Source: Liolophura sinensis
Taxonomy: Eukaryota > Mollusca > Polyplacophora > Chitonida > Chitonidae
DNA: 64,000 nucleotides
Assembly: GCF_032854445.1 (NCBI RefSeq)
Contig: NC_088295.1
Coordinates: 16,603,385 to 16,667,384, forward strand
Direction of reading: 5' to 3'
Under the pieces are notes generated by a model. It saw only the letters and a program-made list of their open reading frames with translations. It made no database searches and was not told where the DNA came from. Positions 33,601 through 47,500 of the stretch are shown one piece after another; within the stretch, counting starts at the first letter, position 1; each line of letters starts with the position of its first letter. The position numbers and the translations under genes were made by a program.

Positions 33601-36600
33601 TTTCCTAAGGGAGCTACTATAATTGGTCATCATCAATCCATCACCAGTCGGTACCCCCACACTTAACCCTGGTGCCCAAGAAACTCAAAATGGATCAGTT
33701 TGCAGATTACACAGCTGTAATATGCTCTGTGAATAAGCCATTACATCACTGTCAGCCTCTGGTCTCTCAACAGCTTCATACAACCAACAGATGAGAATTA
33801 TCAATACTATCAAATCTTGGACCTTTTTTATGGCCTTGCTTTTTACCACATCACATTCTGTCTTAGCCACATGTAAAAAAAAAAAAAAAAAAAAAATCTG
33901 CTGATAATTTATGGTGCTATTTATGTAAAGCTCTGGATCAGGAAGTTATATTGAGATAGCACTGCTCCAATCCAGGGCTCTAATTTCAGGTCATATCCCA
34001 GACTACTAACATGATCCTAACTAATCTACTGTAGTATTCGTTTAAAGTTACTAGACAAGCAGAATTCCATTCAATTATAGTAATGCATGAGGATGAAATA
34101 GGCTTTGAAGCCACAGTAACAATCTCCATTTATGACTTGAATTTTCTACCAGAGAAATATTACAAAAAAAATGGTTAGATAACAATTGGATTAATATTTC
34201 CTCTGCCATCTCCTCGAAATAAAAACTGACTACTACACACGAAAGATAATGGAAATACACACAAATAAGAGCACCCTCTTTACCACATGTAGTTTGTGTT
34301 TCACTTATACAATGTAAACCAAGACAAGTATTCCTACATATACAGTTCACTTGTACACATTTATTTGAGATGCCATTAGCATCCATTCATAATCTGAGCT
34401 CAAGGAAGACATATGAAGACAACCTGGAACACCCTAGCAGTGCACATGCAAGCCTGGTTTTCATCCAGTTGCCAGTCTTTATCTTGCAGAGGTACAAGTA
34501 CATGTGTGCATGTACATGCAGGCTGCACCACAAACATCAGCTGCAGAGTTCTGCCAATCTCTTCTTGTTTACACCTGTACAGAATGTTGATCAAGTGGTC
34601 CCTAGTGGAACTATCTCCCAGGGCTCCACATTGACTACATGGTACACAAACTGCAAGCTGCGGCAGTAACACAGATTACACAGATACATGTAATCCAATC
34701 CAGAATTGTGCATGTATTAGTTTTATAGTAAAGCCCAAACCACTGGTTCATTCAAAATTCCATTTGTACTTTAATACAGCACATGGACTTCATATTCAAG
34801 TTATTCAGGCAGTGAATACAGGCATAGGAGACCTAATAAGCTACAGTGCTTTTCACAATACCATTCAAAATACAAATAGGCCTTCATCTATACAAAGCGT
34901 ATATCAACCTAAATGAATGAATTACTTTAGGGAAAGAGAGGAAGGGAAAAAAGGAAGACAGAGTATTCAAGAACTTCCACATTTATTTTTAAAGCACATT
35001 TCAATCACTTTTCTTGGTAATGTTTTATCTCCAGACACATGTGTGAAATAAAACAATTTTACTGAGGTTGGCTAATTACACCACTGTTGATGTTCACCTT
35101 GATTGACAGGTGAGCTGAAGACAGTGGTGTTTTTATTAATAAATAACTGACAGCTTAATTGTAGCACAAACGAAGAGAGTGCACTTTTTAATCAATGCAA
35201 ACACTGTCTGCTTACAGCCTGTTGAACTTTTTATGTTACTGCATAAAAAGGTGACAACAGCAGGGAATTTCATGAGCACATTTCTTCATACAGTCAACGC
35301 CAGGATAAATGGTTCACTGCAATGTTGATATAGTGTACGACATGTATTTAACAATTTCTGCACTATTAACCATAGCAGTCAGGTGTACTATTTCCCAATG
35401 TTACAATTTATAATATATTTTGAATGTACATCTACAATGTAGTGTAACATTGAAGATCTCTTACAATTCTAACATTTTTACAACCTGCATTGCGTTATTT
35501 TTCTACCCGCTTAGGTGGAAAGTAAAATAGAATTGTGGCAAATCTCGTAAAGAATCTATACTGATAATGTTAAAATAAGTTAACCTTTAATCAAATGGCT
35601 TTAATTATGTGGTGTAGATTGACACGAGGGTGGTTGGGAAAAAATAATCTTGATGGCAAAATTTTTAATCTGTGGCACCAAACTAAGGATTGTGTGGCAA
35701 ACAGATAATTAACTATGCCACATTTACAAAATGATTTCAGGAGAACAAAGACAGACCGAAGATATTATAGCTGCTTGTCTTGACATTAGAAAATGCATGC
35801 CTCACCTTATAAGCAACAATATATACTGTAGTAAGATAGAAACGATAGAAGTCCAATGGTCAGTACATGGTGTTATAAAGTAACAGGACTTGTTATGAAT
35901 ATCTGGGTTACCTATACTGGGTGTTCATGCAGGTTAACAACTGCACTACAAGATATGAATACTTATATATTTACTCATATAGAAAGCACTGTTAGTGAGA
36001 AAATCATTGGCCAATACCGCAGTCAGTGTGTGAAACACTGTAGCAAGCCAATTAGTGTTCAAATATTGTCTGTGCTTCCAATGACAGGTTATCAATATCA
36101 GCAACCACAGGAGGGTTTTTGACATGCAGCTACAAAAGCATCTGACAATAAGCTGGTCCCCAGACATAATAAAGCCTCTCCGGAATATACAAGATTGGGC
36201 TTGATGGCCAGACTAAGTCAACCTTAGAACCAGACCAGCAGCCCCCTGATGGGCAAATTGCATGTCACAATGATTCCTATACACTTCCTCAACTGACACA
36301 TACAGCCACATCATTCCATAACAGCATGCGGTAAACACATAAATTGGCGAGTCTGCATCTTGCACAGGTCAGCTACCCATATAGCCATCAATTTTCAGCA
36401 GAACTTGAGTCTTTGCTTCTCCCAAGAGAGTGTTTAGTTACAACAGACTTTTTCTCATGATCAGCTTATAAGCTGCTAAAATGTCTTCTCCACCAAAGTG
36501 GGGGTGAGTGAACTAAGGGCTCTAGACCCTAATCAAGGTGCTCAAGTGCAGGTACATGTACCATTTTGTCATTCTGAAGGGCAATGAATGGGTTGATTTT

Positions 36601-39600
36601 CTTCATTCTTTCCCTATTTTACCTCAAAATGCCACATGTGGGATAAAATTAGGAAGGACAGAATCCTGGTGGGAGACTCTGAATTAATTAACCTAGATAA
36701 AGCCCTCCGCTCACTGAGAGGCTGACAGGTGAATCTTGATTAATATCACCCCAGCGCTTTCAAATGAAAACTTGTATCATGTACTTGCATGACTGTGATC
36801 CTAGCCACACACACTTCTCCCACATTCATATCTATATGATATATTATACATATCAAAAATATCTAAAGGATTCTACTAAACTTCACACAAGTCATGGTCT
36901 TTATGTCCACAATATTTACATTCTAAACTCAAACTGTGAATTCAGACTTTAATTACATCTTAGTTCCTTTCTTCATTGTTTAAATGTGTGCTTGTTTGCT
37001 TGCTTCAAGGTTTAATGTCTCTTTTGAGCCACTTTCAGTCCCACTGAAATACCATTCCAAGATTGCAAATAGTGGAAATGTCTTAGGTTTTTTACAGAAA
37101 CCCTGTTTTTTCACATTTAGTTCTTTATGTACAAGATCCTTTGTACCAGGGTAAATGATACGTCTGTCAATTATCTACTCCAATAGTTCAGGGTAAAACA
37201 AGGGTTTCCCTGAAGCTTTCCTCTTAAAGATCAAATGCCTGGATGTAATTTATGTAAATTCCTTAGGGATAAGGAATGGCAGAAAGCAAAGAATGGTACT
37301 GCAGCTCAGTACATGGAACTCACACACATGTACTTCTCAATGTATGGAAACATCAATGGCTCTGATCAGCATCTAAAACTGAACACAGCTCTGCACATGT
37401 AAGAGTTTTACAAATGAACAGCAGTCATGCAGCTAAACCTGCTTATGGGTCATATAAACGTTACTTGTACACATATGTGGTCAAATGCATATGCCCAAAT
37501 GATTATAAAAATTCTCCCAACTTTTTTTTTCACACTACAGCTGCAAATTAAAACAAACATTTGTTTCATCCATTAGAAGTTCAAAGATTTTCAGAGGATT
37601 TCTGTTAGCGTAAGGTTTGGAGATTTAAACAAAAAAAAAACAAGAAGTATACCCTTCATCACCTACTACAAACTAGTCAACAAATAAATTTCACGAAACA
37701 TTTAACAAACACTTTCCGTCACTTTTCTTTCAAAATTAAGTGACAAGGAAATCAATGTCAAGGGATCCATACCCAGTAATATATATTAAATCAGCAAGAT
37801 GCTTCTTTACTAAACTGAGTTCATGTCCTTATAGGCCATGCAAAATGATAAGCTATGCAGTTATCCTCATAGGGCAAACAGGAGAGAATGACAAACAGGG
37901 AAAAGTCTAGTCAGTACCTCTTCATGAGGAATGTAACCTGATACAGACAGAGTGGAGACTGTCAGATGGTTGTACCTTTTTGTCATTAAGTATCTGCCCC
38001 CTTCCAGCTGGGAATCTTATGGCCCCTTCCAGCTGGGAACCTTATGGCCCCTTGGGCCAGCCTGAATTCCTACCATCAGCTGTAGTTTAGATGGGCACTT
38101 GTACAAATGAGGGTCTGCTAATAACCCTGCTAAACCATGTATGGTTTTCACAGAATCAGTCCCCCTGCTTTCAATACAGCCCTCAGATCTATTGACCTGT
38201 CTACAGGATGTTAATGAATCAGTTTTCTCAGCAGGATTTCCTAGGAGGATACATGAGTAAAGTGTTGAGGAGGTAAAACAGGTTAAATGATCAAGGCAGA
38301 GACCTAACCTAAGTAACCTTCAAGTAACATCTGCAAGAGGGCTGACTAGAGGCTATTACATTAAATGTACATGTATGTTGTTAACAGCTCTTTAACTCAA
38401 TCCTTTTGCATTAGGAAAGTCATACTTATCCGAATTTCTTCAGAAATAAGAAAATAAAAAGAAAAGACATGTAATGCAATGTTCTGGCCAAAACATATCT
38501 AAATCCTTTTGTGAATAATTTAAATATTTAGGAGTTCATTAACATTATGACGGGGGATAGGGCCATATATATCTTATTCTGACCGAGACGGTCAATCATA
38601 TTAAAACACTAATTGGTTGATCATACCATCATCATGTTGTTTTTAATTTTTTGTCTTCCTTAAATGTCACAATACAGTGAAAACAGGTCTTTAACTCGCA
38701 CAAGTTATTAATACATGTAACTCAAATGTAAGACGTAGATTATGAAGTTACTGATATCATCAGTATTATGACTCATAACCTGCTCATGTGTAAAAGGTAA
38801 TTTATTCAGTGAACTGAAAGGGTCATGTAACAGATTCACCCTTCAATGGCAGCTACTGTATTTGACATCAAATTTTGTCCGTAGATTCTGGGAGTTCTAT
38901 TAATCTTATAGGTTCCCCCTGGCTCTACCGGGTTTCCTCCCACCATAATGCTGGTGACTGTTGTAGAAGTGAAATGTTCTTGTGTATGGCATAAAACACT
39001 AAGCAAATAATAAATTAATCTTAGACAGGTGGCTTGAAGTTTCATCATCAAAGATAAATACTATTATTTTATGCCTATTTTTCTGATAAAATGCACTTTT
39101 GTCAAGTAATTTTTCAGAGCAAATACACTTGTTAATGTATAGCCTTGCCGCTCTGATATCCTAGTTTGTCTGGTGACCAAACAAGGCAGATTTCAGTATA
39201 TTATCTTAATAAAGCTAATCTATAGTTTTAAATACTGAAACAAATCTACAGGTCACTGTTTGAAACTAGGCCAATTCAGCAACTCTAGACAAATACTTCA
39301 TGCCATCATAATGTGTCATTAACATGGTTTATCCTTACATCACTGTATGTAGTCATAAATACAACGTATCTTTATAATAATATATTCCATAAAGCTGTCA
39401 ATCAAAGTATTTAACACCAAAACCAGACACCTGAATTAATGCAAATCTTTGCACAATTAGAAGTAGAAAAAATGCATCTCTTGACAGAAAAAGGGCAGAA
39501 TTCAATTCAATCAAGTTTCAAGCCACTCCGTACTTCAGCTGAGTAACTTCGCCTGAAGTCAACTCATAGCATCGTCATCTTGTACCATGTGACTTATCTT

Positions 39601-42600
39601 ACCCATACATGTATATAGATGTACAGCCACAGTAAATATGTATGGCTACAGTAAAATATGTATGGCTACAGTAAAATGTAGCTCTGTAGGCCAATATACA
39701 TGTAGCTCTGTATGTAAAAAAACTCACCTAAACTAAGTGGCTTATTATGATATTCTGTCACTGAAATCTGTAGCATGCCATGCCCTATTTCAACCTGTCA
39801 TCAGTTAGAAATGGGGTTACATTGTTTGTGGGTTGTTACAAAATGTAGTTTAACAGTTATCACAGTTAATTATTACTATAGACATTTTGACCCTTTAAGC
39901 AGTATGGAGGATTCTTTTTTTTTTTTTAATAATTTGTATTTTACAAAACATTTCATCACGATTCAAGAAGTGTTTTATGTCACAGAATATTACATCAAAT
40001 ATATATTTTCATTGGCACTTCAGCTGAGGAGCAGTATAAGCAAGATAAGGAGGAGGCCCTCGCAAAGAAAAACACATGATTTTACAGGAGCCACCAAGAA
40101 CACTGTTGAGCCGAACAAAAACAAATATGCAATTAAGATGTATGCTCAATCTAGAAACTGTCATAAAATCACTTTTTTAACAGCCTTATTTACGCGAGTC
40201 CTCACCTCCTAACCTACGCTAAACTTCTGTGACATCCACCATAACAGAAAAAATTACCTACACTGTATCTGCACAATCAATATATAATCACAAAACATAA
40301 CAAACCACTTGGCTTAAATACATGTAACCTATGTACCAGGAGAGACAACCTGTTGTGCAGTATATTTATGCTTTGCAGAATCCTACAGCCTTTGATAGTT
40401 TGTCTGTGCACTTCAATGGCCCATCATTTAGAAAACAGTACCATCTATGTACTGTCATCTACCGAATTCTGCTGATGAAAGCCGTCAGCATCCCTACCCT
40501 AAACTAGCCAGTGATGGTCTAACTTCATAGCCGCCTTTCATCTGTACAACCACAGTCCAAACACCCACATTTTTGCGGTGGGCTGTCATTCTTTACACAA
40601 GCCTCCTAGCCTAAATGGTATCTAGGGCGGGTTTGAAATAGTACAGAACGCCTAATCCACCATACACCTACGTGCAGCCTCTAGTCAAACTTCATACAGC
40701 ATCGCTCAGACAGACGCAAATACAGAGATAACCTGTCTGCTACACGCTGACATGTGTCTGCCAAGTGCTACATCAAGTATCCTCGCTCATATGGCAATCG
40801 TAAATTCTGGACAAGTGTCCTTTGGTCAGATTTAATGCCCCTTACCTAGATACTTCAGCCTGGTGGGCCATGTTTTCTGGGTCAACCATCGGACATAGGA
40901 GGATACCAACACCGCGGTACACAAGTAAACATCTTCACTATCAACCGTAGTAAAAGCTCTCAGTAGTCACAATGCGTGCTGCCCCCTGGTGAGCAAAACC
41001 GTCTTTTGAAACCAGTGGGGAAAAAACATCTCTATAAGGGAGATAACCACGCAGTACAAACCCCTGAGGAACAACGATCACTGATGATCGACTTCATAAC
41101 ATTAAAATAAAGTATTTCAGCAATAGAAGGAGATGTTTAACACATACATAAAAACATCCATAAATGAAAACAAATATAAAACTCAAACATTTTTTAAGTT
41201 CTCACCTACACCTGAAACAAATACCTTTTTTTGTTTTTTTTAATAATTAATTACCGTAAATGTCTGAAAAAGAAAAATGTTAAATCAACAACATTTTCTG
41301 ATACTTCACTATTCCACAAATACGTATAAGATTTTCTAGTTCTGTACTGCTTGCACAGCTTCATGAAACAAATATGTAGATCTATAACCATAAAAGCTGG
41401 CAGTATCATGTTTATAACAAACACAGTCTTTTTAATTTATGAATTATTTTTTACTCATTAATTTATCTACAATACTTGGTAGACTACTGTGCTGACCTTC
41501 ATAATTTTTAATGTCACTGTTACACAATATAATGATTCAAGCATTTGTCTGCCTATAAAATGGTTCAAACCAAGTACACCCGGCCACTGGATGGCATAGG
41601 TCAACAGTAATTCACAACTTGCTAAACTGAAACCTCCTAAACGACTAAAGAATGCCTCAGCTATACTGACCATATATATCACCGACTCAGCCCTCCAGGG
41701 TTTTCATGGTGGCATGAATTTATCTTCTTTATAAATCCATTTTTAATAAGAATAATTCATGACTAACTAAATTATTATACGAAGAATTAAAAGCACCACA
41801 TTTTCTCTGTAAAATTTTTTGAAAGGTGAACGCAGTGAAATTGTTGGCAATATATAAACATTTACAAAACCTCCTTTGTTTAAAATCCATATACATATAA
41901 ATACATATTTTCCACATATTACTGTTTGAGGTAAAATAGGGTTATGTGAACTTTAACCACAGTATAAACAATAAGACACTTTGTTATGAACTGCTCTGCA
42001 GCTCTACCAACAATGAACATTTTTAAACTTGGGTATAATCACAGGTGACATGACTAGTATGAAAACAACTGTTATTATACAAAAACAACATTGACTTAAA
42101 CTGCAAGTGATTCACATTATCATGCAATCTAGGGCATTAGTAATAATCATATATGCATATAGCGATGAGTAAAAAAAAAAACAGTTCAGGTAGACGTTAA
42201 ATCCGATTAAGGGGAATAACTCTTCACTGTAAAGTGATATGTATAAGCATGAAAGTATTACAGTGTAGCATAAACACACGAATATACAATATGTAACACT
42301 GACAGCCACACAGGCATATAGTGTATACATGTCGCAAGTGAAAAGAATGTAAAATATGGTTGACACCAAGTTTATATTTGTTGCCATTTTGTTGACAGAA
42401 TGCTTCAACAAAATATGTCAACCATATACTAAACCATTCAGGCTGTTCATTTTTAATTCATGTATAGTTTACAACAGCCTGCATTTTTTGTCAATTAGAT
42501 GGGTGACATGCTGAGCTGAGTACAAAATGTAATATACAAAAGCAAGGGCAAAACGATGTTCAACAGATATATTGTTACATATTTATTCAGGGTAGATCTA

Positions 42601-43679
42601 AAAACATTCTTCTATGCGGCACAACATGTGGCAGGCAGACTTGTTCAGCACTCTTATGTTATACGTTATGACATGTGCATCACCAGATACTGACATTAAA
42701 TCCTATTTCACAAAAGATGTAAATTGCCTTTGGTTGTGGCTATTCTGGGTTTTTAATGACACAATTATCAGCAAATCTTCATATATGTTTTAACGACACA
42801 AGTGTCAGAGACGTCCAGCTGTAGAACAAAAAGCTCAGAAAATGTATTCCGGTTCCATTTTGTTATTGCATAAATCCATGCATTGATATAACAAGGAAGC
42901 CAGAACACAAAGACTAAATGCTGAATTTTCTCCACTATGTTGTTCCATGCATACATCAAGTAGGGCATTTGCTTCATATTACCAGAGTATAGCATAAAAC
43001 CCCAATCAAATAAATAAATAAATGACCAGACATCCTGACCACATAAAACAACAATAACATGTCCAACCTTAAACATGCATGTATTCCTAAGTCCATTCTG
43101 CATATTGGTAAATCATTTTTCAACGTATTCAGATTCATGCGCTGTACAGCTCTACAGAATACAGACATCCAAAGAGAGTGTATACCAGTATATATAAATT
43201 ACTAAACCTTACTTTTTGTCTCTATCTGTTTCACGTAAAATCCCTTTATCCTGCACATCATTGTTGTTGTTGTTGTTGTTGCTGTTGCCATTCTGTGAAA
43301 TTCTCTTGTTAAAATTTGCTGCTGTGAACACGTTAGAACCATACCCCACCATCTGTGGTCCAAAGAAAGTCTGGTAGCATGGGTTGCAAAATGGTAATCC
43401 CTTGTGCTGAAAATAGGATTTCATTTCAGACAATTACTGTTAAACTACATAGGTCTAATTTAATCAGAAATATACACACAAGGTAAGCGAAATAATGAGG
43501 AGAAAGTAATAATCTAAATATTTGTCATCATGTTTCCAATATCTAATTACATATTAAGGTTTGTCATCAAATGCATGATTTTAAAGCTTTTGTGTGCTTC
43601 TAAAAGTGCATTTTTACAGGTTCGGCAAACTTTAGGTGAAATACAGTAAGTTTCATTGATTCACATGACTCATGACAAA

Positions 43680-43743
<64 letters not shown>

Positions 43744-44478
43744 ACACACCATGTACTCATGTTATATGCAACATGCACTCTCATATAAAGAGACAAACAT
43801 ACACGAAACAAGCTAAGACAAATTAGAAACAAAAAACTAAACAATGGTTGATAATGCAAATGAAAACAAAATATTGAAAAGAAGGACAAACACCATATTT
43901 ATATTTAGACAATCAGGAGGTATTTACAATCAAACTACTTGCCTTCAATACATGTCTAAATGACTTTCCCACACACCTCTTCACCCACCCAAACACATCT
44001 GACCATGCAAAACAGCTCATTTGTTTACAGGTCCATGTGGAGACCACTAGTGTTGGCAGTCTGGAGAAACTGCTGCTAGATCCGCAAGGTAATGCCACAG
44101 GCCGCCAAATAGCCACTGCAGAATAACATGCACTGGACACATAGACGATCGAATCTGTCTGTATTCTGATACCCCAGGGGACATAAGTCATGACCAAACT
44201 GTGAGTCAGGCACCCCTATACTAAGATCACAGACAGCAGTTAGCAGACGTTCAATATTCTTTTGACTCACCCAGGACTAAGAGGACTGATCAGCCAGCAT
44301 GTCTATAAACTTAGATGTAAACAACAAAGGCGACTAATACATAGATACCTCAAGAAATGTATTTCTTTATTTACTTGATTGGTATTTTATGCCCCAATCA
44401 AGAAAATTTTACTTACGGCAGCCTGCATTACGGTGGGAAGAAACCCCCATAAATGTAGATATAACCCATCTATAGCAT

Positions 44479-44554
<76 letters not shown>

Positions 44555-47500
44555 AATAGATGTACCATGTTATACTTTATTGACTTATGGAATCATTGGT
44601 TTTTCAAATCACTCATGAACTGTTGTACATCAGTGAGTGGTTAAATGCTTGTCTTTCAATGGCTATAGGACACGAGGTCCAGGTTGATGTCCAGCTGGTG
44701 ATCATATGTCTTCTACCAATATGGCGCCGTGAATAAACGTGTACAACACAAGTAGAAAGGTTTGTCAGTGCAGTTGACATGACAAAGGTCAATGGTTTAC
44801 CACCGACACCCCAAATTCCTGTAGCCATAAAACCTTACCCTCACTGTAAAATCTGACATCACTGTAAAAAGTGACAAATTATTGAGCATAGTTTTAAACT
44901 GTACTGAAGTAAATAAATTTTTAAAAAATTGATAGATGCTTCAGAGACACACAGATAGCTAACACTAATTAGTTCATTCAAAAAATTAATCCATTAATTT
45001 TAACAAAAAGTCAGTTGTCTTTGTGATACTAGAATGTATTCTGTTTTCATAAAATAATATTCTGTCATATTTCAACATAATATTCTGTCATATTTCAACA
45101 TAATATCCTGTTAGTCTAATAAGAATCTTTATGTTGAATTAATAGAGTATCTGCAATATTCAGATATGCATAATTTAACAGAACAATCTGCTGCAATAGC
45201 AGGATACATTCTGGCATTACTCAGACAACACCATTAATTAGAACCATTAATTAGATTGCATGGTTTAAACAACTGACCGACTGACTATTTGATGGATTAA
45301 ACCATTCATTAGTTTATTGACTGGTTGCCTGCATGACTGTTTATGCTTCACTACTGGTATTGGTTGATATACTATCATACTTAGCTATTTCATTTCTTTC
45401 ATTAATGTTCAACACCATACTCAAGACTGCCCAATGGCCAACTGGTTGAGTGGTTGACTTTTATTTAATTAAACAGTGGTGGCTGTTGAAGTGCTTCTTG
45501 GCTGAATTCCAAGTAGCACTTTAACATGCATATTCCATATATTATTCCGGGTCACGTTTTGACAGCTTGGGCGAATGTAGGCCTCTATCAATGCCTAACT
45601 TCACAGACTGATATCATTATAGCCTAACCACTCAGTAATCACCACAAAACAGGACAGACAAAAAACAGATAAAATAAAAGGGATGTTACACAATTGTCAT
45701 GTAAATACCAGGAAATCCTAAAGACAGCAATAGGTACATATTTCATTTAAACACTTTAATACAATATCAGATACAAAAAGGAACCAGAGTAACATTTACA
45801 TACAAGTATGTTTATAAGGATCTATTTGTTTATGCACATACATTGTACATCCTTCAATGGGGAATTATATAAATTTATGAGTAATGTTTGGTTGTCATGT
45901 TGTTTCTTCAAATAAGCAGATAAAGTTTTGTCTTTACAGGGTACAATTCCATGCATAGATGATGGTTTACTGGCCATTTACAGAATGGTATTTACAGAAC
46001 CTAAAATGACCCAATCATTTGGAAAAATAAAATTAGCAATTTTCATTCAGTTTTCTCAATTCCAATAACACCTTGAAAGTTCTGGTAAAAAAAACAAAGT
46101 TACTTAAGGAGAAGACAATATTTGTATTTCTGTAGAATATCATCAGTAAGAAAAGGGGAAAAAATGAATAATATGACCTGATAAATTGGCGACAGATGCC
46201 AAATTTGCATAAGGAATTTTGTGATATAGTAACTGCATATTAAATTTAAGCCTGAGGGGCTCAATGGTTTATAAGAAGAAAATTTCTTAAGCTATTTTTT
46301 ATAAAATTCAAAATCGAGGCAATACAATGTGACCAATTCGGTCAAAAACTGACAAAGCATCAAATGTTTTCCAAGGTGTTCAGTATTGTCACTTCTAAGT
46401 TACTCTACTTTTGGGAGATATAGGAACTTTAAAAGTGCAAAGAAAAATACTCCTTACAATTTCAACAGACGTCCCTGCCAGGACAGCATGGCCCCCTAAT
46501 CAATGAGTATCAGTGCAATAAATGAGCTTTATGTTTATACAGAACAGCAGGACAAAGTAGGCCTACAATGTAGCCCATACATATGTGTAATCAATTCATC
46601 ATCTATGACAATGTCAGATGGATATGTAGTAGCAATGTTACATCACCTGACAGTAATTTGAATCTTCATTACCTGAAACTTATGAAAAAATTACCTAGTC
46701 AGTATCAAATGAGCCAATCTTGTGAATACAATCAAGCCTCTTCATCCATGAAAATTAGGATGGGCCTTGGACAATGACCTGGAGCCACCAGGGAAATTGA
46801 CAGCGTTCCCTTAGCTCCACTTTTATTGCTCAATCTTCCTCACGTTTTAAACAACTATGAGGTCATCCAACAGAAGACGGCGACGACTTGTTTGCCGCTT
46901 CCCCGCTTGTATTGATTGGTATGCCAATGTTGCCATCTCTGCAATCAACTGTTTACACAGTGAAAAAAACATAATTGAACTCACAGCATTTTTCCTGGAA
47001 GCCATCCATATTTTTTTTTCAAACCTCATATTTACCGTAAATAAATACATCTGTTCTTTTCACCACAGGTCATTCATGACTGCCGTGATGAGCTTTTTGC
47101 TGTTAAAACCACTTAAGTTTAACTTTTCTGTGTTTACCATAAATAAATAAATCCATTCTTTTCACCACAATAATCCATGACTGATGGGCATTTTACTCTT
47201 AAAACCATTTTATTATAATTTAGCTTTTCTGTGTTTTCAAATCCATATTGATTTCAATACCATTCAAGAAACTGCATGTTGATGCGCTATGAAGATCACC
47301 CAGTTAACTTATTCAGTTGTTCTCTTGGAACTTGTTACTCACAAGCTTAAAAACAAGAATTGAAAATCTGATGGTCGATCATTTTAGTGATGATGTCACC
47401 GCATAAATCACCAGCTGATCCCGATAAATCTTCCGGTAGCTTTCAACCCTCAGCGAATGTTGCATCAAGGTGTGACCACTGCCCAGCAAGAAGCCATGGG

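Larger units (their letters stand above)
32207..43212 (-). other. RASSF intron 3 (11 kb)
   Basis: The largest intron. It holds three dispersed repeat copies, a poly-A tract near 33876-33896, short tandem repeats near 37990-38050 (CCCCTTCCAGCTGGGAA twice) and 39618-39680 (TATGGCTACAGTAAAATATG), and the alternative first exon. The open frames (39775-40212, 33373-33666 and others) show no known domain. Confidence 0.5.

Noticed and set aside
33373..33666. 97-codon plus-strand frame in RASSF intron 3
   Set aside because: No domain, codon or splice support; consistent with chance.
39775..40212. 145-codon open frame as a nested gene
   Set aside because: No recognisable domain, biased composition, inside RASSF intron 3, with no splice or promoter evidence.
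46857..47150. 97-codon frame beginning with an Arg-rich stretch
   Set aside because: The downstream half is an imperfect non-coding duplication (47025-47240) and no domain is visible.
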